Origin: Carnegiea gigantea
Taxonomy: Eukaryota; Streptophyta; Magnoliopsida; Caryophyllales; Cactaceae
NCBI GenBank assembly: GCA_029747015.1
Contig: JAKOGI010000002.1
Location: forward strand, 1,469,001 to 1,533,000
Length of the DNA: 64,000 bases
Direction: 5' to 3'
Shown: in pieces, positions 38,186-48,900 of the stretch
Layout of the letters: the number at the start of each line of letters is the position of its first letter
How positions within the stretch are numbered: position 1 is the stretch's first letter
Translations under genes and position numbers: made by a program
Notes under the pieces: model-generated
What the model was told of the DNA's origin: nothing
Database searches by the model: none
The model's input: the letters and a program-made list of their open reading frames with translations, nothing else

Positions 38186-39806
38186 TGAGACCTCCAGAAA
38201 GTATCTTCCAGAGAGAGAGAGAGACAAGAATTCTTGTATTGCAAATTGTCGGGTGATGGTGGGAATAAATATATGGAATTTTTTGGGAGAATGTGAACTG
38301 GGTTCTGGGCAAGTGATCGATGAGCAGTTAGTGCATGGAATTATGCATATATAAATCATCACTTCATGGTCTTGTCTTGTCTTATAGTAGGTGTGCTAAA
38401 ATTTATTTTAAAAAAGAAAGGGGGGGATGATAAAGTTAGGCTCATGTGATTAACGTGTTTAATCACTTGATAATTCCCAGCTAGCCGTTGAATTTTCTGG
38501 TTATAACTGCGGTTAAGGTAAGTCGTACGGTACGCGGCTACCAATATATTGACTCGCCCCGAATGTTCGACCTCGTTTATTGACCACCATAATTTATTAC
38601 GCAAAAATATTTAGTAGTCCTACAACGCAATTATTATCACTAATGCCCCACAAAATCAGCAACCAAAAGCTGCTAATTCGAGGTTGAGAGATTGGTGAAA
38701 AGAAAATTCTTGCTCGTTCTATCTCAGAAAGTGTGATAACACATGTTTTGAGGTATGATATTTTTTAAGTGTTTTATTTTAATCAAAATTAATATTTTAT
38801 ATGATTTGAAATCGCGTATTTTCGAATAGTTACAAGTAATTGTGACTTGTGAAACTTTTGCTGTTGGATCAATTATATCCGTAAGGACCTTTTTTTGCAT
38901 CCTCAAGGCTGGGACACATGACATGTATAATTTTGTGAGAGTGCAAAACCATTAGCTTGTATAAGATGATTTTAAACTGTCCTTGCATGAAATATAGTGG
39001 ATAAGATATACAAGGTGTTTTTTCTATTGATTTTTAGTAGTTTAATTCATTACAATCTAGCAAAAGATTTTTGGGTCAACACTTTCTTACATATTACATA
39101 TATGGTCACCTATTATTAATGATATGTTTATGAAATACACTAACGCTAGCTATGTACCTTTTAAAGATATTTGGTAAAAAAAAAAAAATTAATTGCAAGT
39201 CTTATGTAAGACCGTCTTATATAAGACATATTATGAGATAGATGTTTTTACGGTGACTTTTAATAACAATTGGGATAACTAATAGTGTATTATTAATTAC
39301 TGCAAAACCTCAAAAAAATCACCCTTAAAGAAGTTCGTTTCAAAATAAATCTTATGTGAGACAGTCTCTGTAAGAATTTGTGAAAATTAATCATGTTGAT
39401 ATGTATTAATTTAATATATTTAGTGTAAAACGAAAAAAATTCACATCAATTAATTAGCTCAAGGGTCAAACGGAAGACAAATAAAGGGCAAGCTTGTAAT
39501 TGAAATTCCGTTCATATGTGAATTAAGGAATTTTATTGACTGCAAGTCTGCAACTACTAAAGACAAATTAGGGCTTCTTTTTTCATTCTTTTGGGAAGCA
39601 AAAGCTAGGGTGTTTTTTGGGGAGAGGGAGGGGGGGCTAAATTAGGTCATGCACACTTAATCCCAACATATTTAAGTTGAACAACATGTGCAAATCAAAA
39701 TCAAACCTATTTAAGTTGCCTTTAATGAGACAACGGTCTATAAAATGTAAATCAATTGTACATAAATTCTTTATTCAGTTAATTTAATGGAAGAAACAAA
39801 TACTAA

Positions 39807-40089
39807 GGATCTCTTCTTTTCGTTGGAAAATATGGATTGAGAAATAGGTGAAGTTAGCTGAGAAATGGATGAAATTAGTTGAGATTAGTTGAATTTGGTT
39901 AACGTTGGTATTTTTTATTGAAATAGATAAAAATGATTTGTTGGTATATTTTTTTTTATATGATGGGTTGAATTTTTTTTTTTTAATTAAAGTTGGTTAA
40001 AGTTGAAAGTTTTTGTTGAAATTGATTAAAGTTAATTAAAAATAATTAAAATTGACAAATTAAAATTTACTAACGAAAAAAACCGACTC
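39807..40089. mobile_element. Tourist/PIF-Harbinger-like MITE, 283 bp
   Basis: The left end GGATCTCTTCTTTTCGTTGG matches the inverted right end GAGTCGGTTTTTTTCGTTAG. Both sides carry a TAA target duplication (39804-39806 and 40090-40092). The interior repeats GTTGA/AGTTAGTTGA-like motifs, as in the element at 30840-31024, so both belong to one family. Confidence 0.8.
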
Positions 40090-42381
40090 TAAACACAAGT
40101 GGAAGTGCTCGTTAAAGCAAGAATCGCTTAAATTGAAGAACAAGTGTTGCTGACTTTGGAAAGGCACCGGCCAAAATTCTACTGCAGGCAAGGCAGTGCG
40201 ATTAACTTGGCCGGCAGGGGAGGGCATATTAGTCAGTACAATTTATTCTCGAAAGTTCCACGACGGCAGCAACATATAATTGGGTCAGTCCATACATTGC
40301 ATTTACATATTATATGTTATGTTCTCCTTTAATTGCTTTAATTAGTTGGAAGCTTCCAATTTCCCATGCATATTAATTAATTAATTAAACAAAACAGTAT
40401 AATTTTTTACGTGTTCTCGAGAGCACATGCTCTCATTATATACATATATATATTTATATACGTGTATTTGTCATATATTAATTTTATAATACGTATTTAA
40501 TGATGTGGCTTGTGGATTATACGATTTCAGAAATATGATATACATATTGCGTTTGATCACCTCAGATTCCAGGAAATCAGGAGTAGGAGTGGACTAATCT
40601 TTCTTTTCTTCCGTCGATAGACTTTTTGTCCCATGAAAAAGTCTCTGATTTTTGTCCTATATATGAAATTGTACCAGCATCAGATTTTTCTCTTTTTTTT
40701 TTTTTGGTTCATTAGTACCAACAGCGGCTTAATTATATGAGCTTAATTATATGAATGAGATACAGTGTGAAAAAAACCCATGCTCAGTGGCCATGTTTTG
40801 AAGTTGATGATCTCCATTTGTCCCTTTTCAAATCCACTAACCATCACACCAACCAATCTTAATCTCAATGATATGATGACGATTGGATGACCGCAATTCT
40901 ACCTCTTGATAACTTTCTCCAACATTCCCAACACCCCACCCCAATTGGGAGGGTGGGAAAAAGAAATTATTATCAAAATTTGGCCCATTTGGTTCCAAAG
41001 AAATGAGATTATTTTCTAAAAACAACAGCTGGATATCTACGATCTGTCATGATACATTGGGTTTGAAAGTGCAATTTGGATCGAATCGTGATTTACACGG
41101 ACTTGAGGATATTGCAAGATGGTTTGAATGTACTATAATGTTGAGTTTTCAGAATTAGAATAGCTAAATGTCGGTAGCTATTTGAATTTACTGGTTCAAT
41201 TTTATTTGATGTACTAAACTATTATTTCATCACTCTTGCTGCATTTGTACTGGCTGTCAAGAAGAGGATTGAGTGGTGCCCCATGGCCTATCCAGGTCAA
41301 GGGTAAGGCGGTCTGAAAAGTTATCTTTCTACTGATACACACCGTTTTCTAAATAGGTTTTGTCAGTTAGGTGCGCTTGTTCTCTTATCTTTCTGATTAC
41401 ATTATAAAAGTACCAATTATCTAAAGAGAAAGAAACCAACATCAATCCAGGCCAATTTTTAAATAAAACTCTAAATTAAAAAATCAACATCAATCCAGGT
41501 CAATCTTTAAATAAAACTCTAAATCAAAGTGGCTTTGATATGATGATTATGATATTATTTCAACCCTTATATGCACTGTGTATTTAAATTTTAAGTCTCA
41601 AGTCTCCAGCTTCTTTCTTATTTGAGAGAATTTGCAATTGGTAAACAAGTCCCTAGTGTCTTATTTTGTTCGACTCCAAACCTAAAAATATTAGAACAAC
41701 CTTAACATCCTCCTTTCTTATTTTGTTCAAGCCCATGGTTAGTTCAAACCCCCCCTCTCTGGAGTCCGGACAGAACAATGATTGAACGATTCTCCTTACA
41801 AGCTTAATAATACTATAAATTTCTTTCGATGCAAGGCAATATGGGTGGGTGGACAGAGCGGTAGACAACCCTCGTTCCCTTAGCCTTGGGGTCCGGAGAA
41901 GGTCAATGATGACAACTCGGAATTAGTCAAAGAAAGATTACAACAATCTTAACACCTTTGATGATCGTACCTCATGCAATCCACACCCTCTGTAGGTCCA
42001 TTGCATAATATAAGAGGCCCAATAACTGGGCAATTTATCTTTTATCTATGTCGATTCATAAAAATTCAATTCTCCTTCATGTGGGGCTGATAAATAGATC
42101 TCAGCAACTAGCAAACTACCAGCAAATGCGCAGTTATTAGTCTCAGATAAAATAGCAAAATGAGTACTTAATTGCGAAGCTCCACGAGAGAATTCGACAA
42201 TCCCAAGATTACAAAACAGGAGCTGATGCTATGTTAGATTTCCAAACATAGTTGGTTAATTGCTATGTAATGATTTTAAAAAGCAAACATTTCCAGTCAA
42301 CTCCATATTGACTTCCTTCAACTCTACAGAGTTACATTCAAGTGTAAGAGTGGAATTATTCCATATTAACAAATCTATTCG

Positions 42382-42383
<2 letters not shown>

Positions 42384-42446
<63 letters not shown>
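42384..42446. repeat. (TA)n microsatellite
   Basis: About 31 uninterrupted AT/TA units, about 130 bp upstream of the broken L-galactose dehydrogenase copy. Confidence 0.95.
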
Positions 42447-42448
<2 letters not shown>

Positions 42449-42575
42449 AGTGAGAACATATATTTCCAGTAACAGATAATGTTTTGCATGGTCCTACGCC
42501 ATTAAAAGCTCACCATCAATCCATCATCAGTACTCTTCCTTAAAACCAGTTCCTTCAGAAACTGTAATCAGAGGA

Positions 42576-43368
42576 ATGGGTAGCCATAGCTAGCAAGAAG
42601 TAGCAGAGCGACGAGAGTTAGGGCAACACAGGTCTGAAGCTCAGCTGCGTGAGCTTTGGTGCCGCCCCTCATGGGAAGTTCTACAGCCCCATCACTGGCG
42701 AAGAAGCCATTGACACTGTCCTTGAGGCCTTCAAGCGTGGCATCAACTTCTTTGATACCTCTCCATAAGCCCTAACTATATATGTCAAGTCTTTCATGCC
42801 AACCTATTTGTGTTTTTCTTCTCAATTTTTTGCATGCCCGGATTCTCTATTTCATTCAGTCCATTGAAAGCCTTTAAATTTTTGCTCCCATCTTCTTAAA
42901 TTGTGTTGCGCCTCCTTGAAATTCATTTCACGGCATGTAGGGACTCCTTTTTCGTACCCTTCTTTTGAGTCTAACAAGTCATAAACTATATAACAATATA
43001 CTTGCAATACGACGATAGAAGAGGAATTGAACTTAGGACATGATATACCTGGGGTCTCAGTATTAGCCACTAAATATAGATTCAAATCATGCACACATTT
43101 GCATTTGTGCCTTACTATGGACCCAGACAAGAGACAAAGAAAGAAATGTACCATTGTAGATTGTTGACCTATAAATGCATTATGCATATGATGTTGGTTT
43201 TGCCTTTTGAATTGATCTAATTTGGATATTCATAGTGGCAAGAAGCATTTAGTTTTCCTGTGTCTCGGAAGTTTGATCACATTTTTCCATTTCTAAGCAT
43301 TATGGTGGAACATTGTTTGAGAAAGTGCTTGGAAAGTGTCTAATAGCTTTTAGAGTGACTAGAGAAGA
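42576..43368 (+). pseudogene. broken duplicate of L-galactose dehydrogenase (exon 1, intron 1, part of exon 2)
   Basis: 42576-42765 is strongly similar to exon 1 of the intact gene at 45901-46079 (shared blocks include GGCATCAACTTCTT and GAAGAAGCCATTG). About 43190-43368 matches the end of intron 1 and the start of exon 2 (TATGGTGGAAC-TTG-TGAGAAAGTGCTTGG). Lesions: a stop six codons after the ATG, the donor GTAAGT changed to ATAAGC, an altered acceptor, stops in exon 2, and no exons 3-5. It is clearly non-functional. It also keeps intron 1 without the copia insertion. Confidence 0.88.
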
Positions 43369-43387
43369 GGGAGACAATTAGCGAGTC

Positions 43388-45245
43388 TGTAACGACCCGA
43401 TCCCAATATTCATATGACTTACATTAAATCATCTTAAGTACAAATTAATCAAGTTGGGCCCAGCATTTTAATCTAGCATTTTTTCATTTCATTTCAGCAT
43501 TTTCTTTATATATATATACTATTGCAGGTTGAATCGACAGAATGGCCTCGAAAATAAAGTTTTGGGTACTCCTAAAATAATTCGCTATAAGTCCAACGGA
43601 ATAGTTGGACGTCTGCTCTGCTAACGTAAATAAAAAAAAAATCCGGTCAAAGTCAGTTTGACCGGTCAAACCGACTTTGACCGGTCAACGTTCCAGATTG
43701 TTCCACCCCAAAAAAAAAATCTTAGATATTTTATCCCTTTTGCCCCTATATATATATATGTGGGGGGGGGTTCACGCACACACACACTGGGGGAGGAAGA
43801 AAGAAAGGAGAGAGGAGAAGGAAAGAAGAGGGGAAAAAGGAGGAGGAAGAGCAGATTAAAGTTTTGAGTTTTGGAGTAAATTCGAGGTAAGTAATCCTTG
43901 ACTTTTGGATCTAAACAATTACATTCGATACTTTATAATTTAGTAGATTAAGAATATTTATGTCAGGCGGTAGACGTCAATCGTATAATTTCATAATTAA
44001 TTGCTACGATTGAGGTATTGTGATTGTCAACTATGGTTTCGAAGTTATGAAATTGAGGAATTTATCTGCTGAATTTATGCTAAAGTACGGGTAATGTTTT
44101 GATTATTGTGGGCCATTGGGTTAAAGAACATTGTTATAATTTTATGGGAAGAATATACGTATTAGTTGGAGAATTGTGATCAAGTTCATGAATTCTGGGA
44201 TATTCACGGACAGGGATGCAAGTAAACCAAAATAAAGTCAATGCCTTTTTACATGCCAATAATTAGTACATAATTCAAGGGATTCAAATTATCGATCAAA
44301 CTAAGAAATCCCAACAAATGACATCACCTTGCACTAACCACAAGAAAATTACATAGGTAAAACAGGAAGGAGGCCACATCTGTCGGTTCAAGCTGCCAGC
44401 ATACATTTTCATTACAAAGGAGAGAGAGTCTCAATGACCAGGTACGTACACTGCCTGTGCTCTTTGAAAATTCACGTATTTCTCAGCAAAGCAAAGTAAT
44501 ACAAGATTCATTCAAGGAACCAAGTTTCACAGTGTTTTGTCATATAAACAAGTGACCCCGCCTAGTGACCAAACATTAGGGCTTATGCTCATCAATATAC
44601 CCGCGCGCGGCGTCAACTCAGGCTTCTCGATCGGCCTGGGGGGTGAGCACCCAAAGTATGATCGTTTCAAGATGTACATCGACCAAGGGGTTCACTTTCA
44701 GATAATAATCAGCAAGTCAATTTCAAGTCGTAATGCTCTCTCTCCTGTTTGCAAAGCAAAATGTTTTGAAATGTGGCCGGCCCAACGAATTTCACATAAA
44801 ACTTATTTTACTGTATGGGATTGTACGTATTGGGTTTCGGCTCACCATTCTAATGTTTTATTTTTTTTGTTTTAGGCGTGGGGAGAATCGAAGAGTCATC
44901 CTCCTGTGACACCAGAAAGCAGCAAAGCAATGGACATTACTGATCGCCAGCTAGGCAACGCTCACAGTGATAATAGGTTAGTAAACTGGGGACTGTGTGA
45001 TGTTACTTTGTGAAATATGAAGATAATAATGATTAGCATGGGTACATCAAATTATCACATGGGAGATGAACGGTATGAGCAGGCAAATATTTATTTTAGA
45101 TGATTTCAGAGGTTTAGTAAATCAGAGAGCCTTGTTTCTTTCCGGAACGGCGGTGATGCCTCCAATCAAAGTCTTCCGCTACAAATCAACAGTAAATAGG
45201 TAATTAAGCTACAGTAATCAGATACTAACAATTGGGGGCGTTACA
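43388..45245 (+). mobile_element. probable solo LTR (Gypsy-type), 1.86 kb
   Basis: It starts TGTAACGACCC and ends GGGGGCGTTACA, which are inverted termini typical of long plant Gypsy LTRs. The flanks GAGTC (43383-43387) and AAGTC (45246-45250) match at four of five bases. A TATA-like run follows at 43747-43759, after palindromic TTGACCGGTCAA motifs and before a purine-rich stretch. There is no internal region or second LTR, which suggests recombination between the LTRs of a full element. Open frames inside (e.g. 44537-44875) show no known domain. A large non-autonomous element is the alternative. Confidence 0.6.
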
Positions 45246-45289
45246 AAGTCGGATCAGAATGTCATCTTAGATTTTTTTATTTAAGTGGG

Positions 45290-45500
45290 GTCAACATGTT
45301 GAATCACAGAGGTAAAATCTCTAATCAATTCCGACCCTTATTACAGTTAGACACCCTCTACGGGTAGAAAGTCTTTCTTTAAAATGGTTTCAAAATTCTT
45401 TTTTGTGGGTCTCTTGGAAACAGCCTCCCTACGAGTAGAAATACTGTAGGAGTAAGATTGGTTAAAACTATATCTTTTCAGACCTCATAAAATAGGATTC
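45290..45500 (+). repeat. SINE-like fragment
   Basis: GGGTCTCTTGGAAACAGCCT, followed by CCTACGAGTAG, GTAGGAGTAAG and AGACCTCATAAAATAGGATT, resembles the 3' portion of common plant tRNA-derived SINEs. A similar GTGGGTCTCTTGAATCAG run occurs near 58571. Ends and target duplications are not clear. Confidence 0.35.
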
Positions 45501-45900
45501 ATATTAAAAGGTGGTGGTGTTGTATTACAGTTAGACAGCCTCAATTTAAGAGTCCGAATGAATCGAAGGTGAAAAAGCTATTGAGCTTTCATTTTACCAC
45601 GCACTCGGGGTGGGGAAGGGCGGGCGATTCCCGATAGGTGTACGTACTTGCCCCTCCCACCCACAAATAAAGAAAAAAGAAAGAGCAAACAAAAAGAAAT
45701 AGAAGGCTTCTACTGTCAATTCGAGCCCATCTCCAGTGTGGGTCTCTCTCATCCCAGCGGCCAATGGCAGCTTCAATTCGCGTAGTCATTGCCCGCTAAA
45801 TTGAATGTCATCATCATTTCCATTCTCGAATCCCATTTTCAAGATCAAAACTTCGTTCAGTTTCCCAAACCCAATCCCCTCACAAACCCTAATCAGAGCA

Positions 45901-48900
45901 ATGGACACCCAGCAGCAATTAGAGCAACGAGAGCTGGGCAACACGGGCCTCAAGCTTAGCTGCGTAGGCTTTGGTGCCTCCCCTCTCGGTAAGGTTTTCG
46001 GCCCTGTCTCTGACGAAGAAGCCATTGCCACTGTTCTTGAAGCTTTCAAGCGTGGCATCAACTTCTTCGATACTTCTCCGTAAGTCATAATTTTGATGAC
46101 CCGTTTGTTAGGAAATAAATAATTGTATAGATTTTATTATTTGTTATTATTTGTGTTTCCTATTTCTATGTAACTAGAATTGTCATGTTTCCTTATTATT
46201 GTATGGCTAGGAGTCTTAGGCGGCAAGCTGATCAAACCCTTGGTGTATATAATATTGCATGTACACAGCAGAATGGAACAGGAAGAGGAATTGTCTATAT
46301 ACAAATTTATTCAATCATATCTCTCCTCTTTTATTTCATGGTATCAGAGCAAGGTTATCAAAATTATCAAGTTCATATTTTTCAATCATGAGTGGAGGAG
46401 GAAAGAAGAGGTTTGTGATTGAATCTCATTCACCATATTATTTACACCCGTCGGAAGGACCCGGGGTGTTGATAACAGCTGTAATTTTTGATGGCAAGAA
46501 CTTTGATTTATGGGAAAGAGCTGTAAGAACAGCTCTAATAGCGAAGAACAAGCTGGGGTTCATCGATGGAACCCTGACACGTCCAGCAGAGACAAGCGAC
46601 GTGGATTTTTCAGAAGTTAATGCATGGGATATGGCGAATTCCATGCTATGTTCATGGCTTCTCAATATTATTGATCCGAAGCTACGTATGAGTGTGGCAT
46701 ATTCAGAAACAGCGTATGCTATGTGGAATGATTTGAAAAGGAGATATTCGGTGACAAACGCACCAAAAATACACCAACTGAAGGCCGCAATAGCAGATTG
46801 TAAGCAAGGGAATCTTGACGTTGGAGAGTTCTATTCAAAGCTAACAAATTTATGGAATGAACTAAACAATCATGTGAAGGTTCCATTCTGTACATGTAAG
46901 AACTGTGAGTGTGGAGTGTCAAAGAAAATTGTTGCTATGTATGAGGAAGAGAAATCTCATCAATTTCTGATGGGATTAAACGATGATCTATATTCTCAAG
47001 TGAGGGGTCAAATTCTCACTCAAGATCCGCTCCCCCCTCTTGGTAAGATTTTCAATATAATATTGCAGGAAGAAAATCATAAAAAGATGATGGTTCAACG
47101 TGAGAGTAGACCCGAGACTGCCGCCGCTTTCGCTGTCAACAACGTGCCCAGAACAACACAATTTCAAGTTGGAAGACCAATATGTAAACATTGTGGGAAG
47201 ATAGGCCATGAAGAAGGTAGCTGTTTTGAGTTGATTGGCTACCCGGATGGATGGGTGGCTCGAAGAAGCAGTCGAGGACGCGGCAGAGGGGGACGCGGAG
47301 GTCGCAGCACAGGAGGGCGCGGCAGAGGTACCGGAGCAGCGTACACTGTCCAGACAGCACTAGAAGAGCCCAGGCAGACAAACGCTGATGGAGGCCGTGC
47401 GACTATACCAGGAATTTCAGCTGAACAATTGCAAAAGCTACTAACTCTCATTGAGACCCCGAAAGCTGGTAATGAGAAGTTATCAGGTAAAAGTGAATGG
47501 CTATTAGACAGTGGAGCTTCGTATCATATGACTGGAGAGTTGAGCAAGTTAACACAAACGTATGATGGTCATCCGATTATAGTCAACATGCCCAACGGTC
47601 AATATAGCGTAGCCACTAAACGTGGCCTGGTTCAACTCAACTCCACTGTTATCCTTCATGACGTTTTATACGTACCTGATTTAAATTGCAATTTAATTTC
47701 TATTGCGCAGCTTATAAATGAGTTATTTTGCACAGTAACTTTCACTCACAAATTATGCGTTATACAGGACCATTCTACGAGGAGGCCGATTGGACTGGGT
47801 GAACAAAGAAGAGGGGTCTTTTTCTTCAAGGACATCCAACCAGAAAGTATTCAAGTCAACAAGGTTACTACTTCTGAGCTATGGCATCGTAGGCTTGGAC
47901 ATCCGAGTCACCAAGTTATGTCCTTTTTGTCAAGTAGCATTGGAGGTCTTAATAATAAGCGTATAGATGTATGTGATGTGTGTTTTAGAGCTAAACAGAC
48001 TCGTATGCCGTTCCCTATTAGCAATAATAACGCTTCAGAGTGTTTTGATTTAATACACTGTGATATTTGGGGTGCCTATCAAATTGAGTCCTTATGTGGA
48101 GCCCACTATTTCTTAGCTATTGTTGACGATGCCAGTCGTGGTACTTGGGTATTTTTGATGAAAGAAAAAAGTGAAGCCTCTAAATTGCTTAAAAATTTCT
48201 GTCTAATGATCAAGACTCAATTTGCTCAGAGTGTTAAAGTAATAAGGAGTGATAATGGAGCCGAATTCACTTCTGGGCTCATGAAGCAATTCTATGGAGA
48301 ACAAGGTATAATACATCAAACGAGTTGTACAGACACCCCGCAACAGAATGGTAGGGTTGAACGAAAGAATCGGCATATTCTGAATGTTGCTCGGGCTCTT
48401 CGTTTCCAAGCTAATCTTCCATTAGAATTTTGGGGAGAATGTGTTTTAACAGCAGCATACCTAATTAATCGAACTCCCGCATCAACCTTGCATGGGAAGA
48501 CCCCTTATGAGATACTTTTCCGAGCCAGGCCTACATATGCGCATATTAAAATTTTTGGTTCCTTGTGCTATGCTCACCGATATCAGCGACAGAAGGATAA
48601 ATTTGCTGCGCATAGTAGAAGATGTATATTTGTAGGCTATCCCTTTGCTAAAAAGGGATGGAAGGTTTATGACCTCGAAACGAACGAACCATTTGTAAGC
48701 CGAGACGTTATTTTTCATGAGGACATATTTCCCTATTCTACTCAAGGAGAAAAGGAAGCCGTACGAAGGCAAAATTTGGGAAGTTCCTTTGACTTTGAAG
48801 AAAGCCGTGAGCTACTGCACATAACTCAGTACCATGATGATTCTCAGCCATCACAGTTCCGCACTAGAAGAGAACCAATGGCCCAGCCTTCTGACTCCAC

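Larger units (their letters stand above)
38186..42575. other. intergenic region upstream of the bHLH gene
   Basis: This region should hold the bHLH promoter, including a GA run in the leader (38211-38224). It also contains the second Tourist-like MITE and a TA microsatellite. No protein or RNA gene is evident; the long IYIYIY frame near 42400 is only the TA repeat. Confidence 0.55.

Noticed and set aside
38081..38362. Longer N-terminus for the bHLH protein from an upstream Met
   Set aside because: The upstream frame is open but reads unlike the family (Cys- and Ser-rich). MFRGFTDL followed by GMDD fits the group's usual start, so the rest is probably leader.
42260..42472. 70-residue frame with repeated Ile-Tyr
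   Set aside because: It is the translation of the TA microsatellite.
44537..44875. 112-residue frame inside the putative solo LTR as a gene
   Set aside because: No motif or splice context, and it lies within a non-coding LTR.
46259..46387. Upstream Met in the copia frame as the Gag start
   Set aside because: It lies inside the 5' LTR, before the primer-binding site, so it is the less likely start for Gag.
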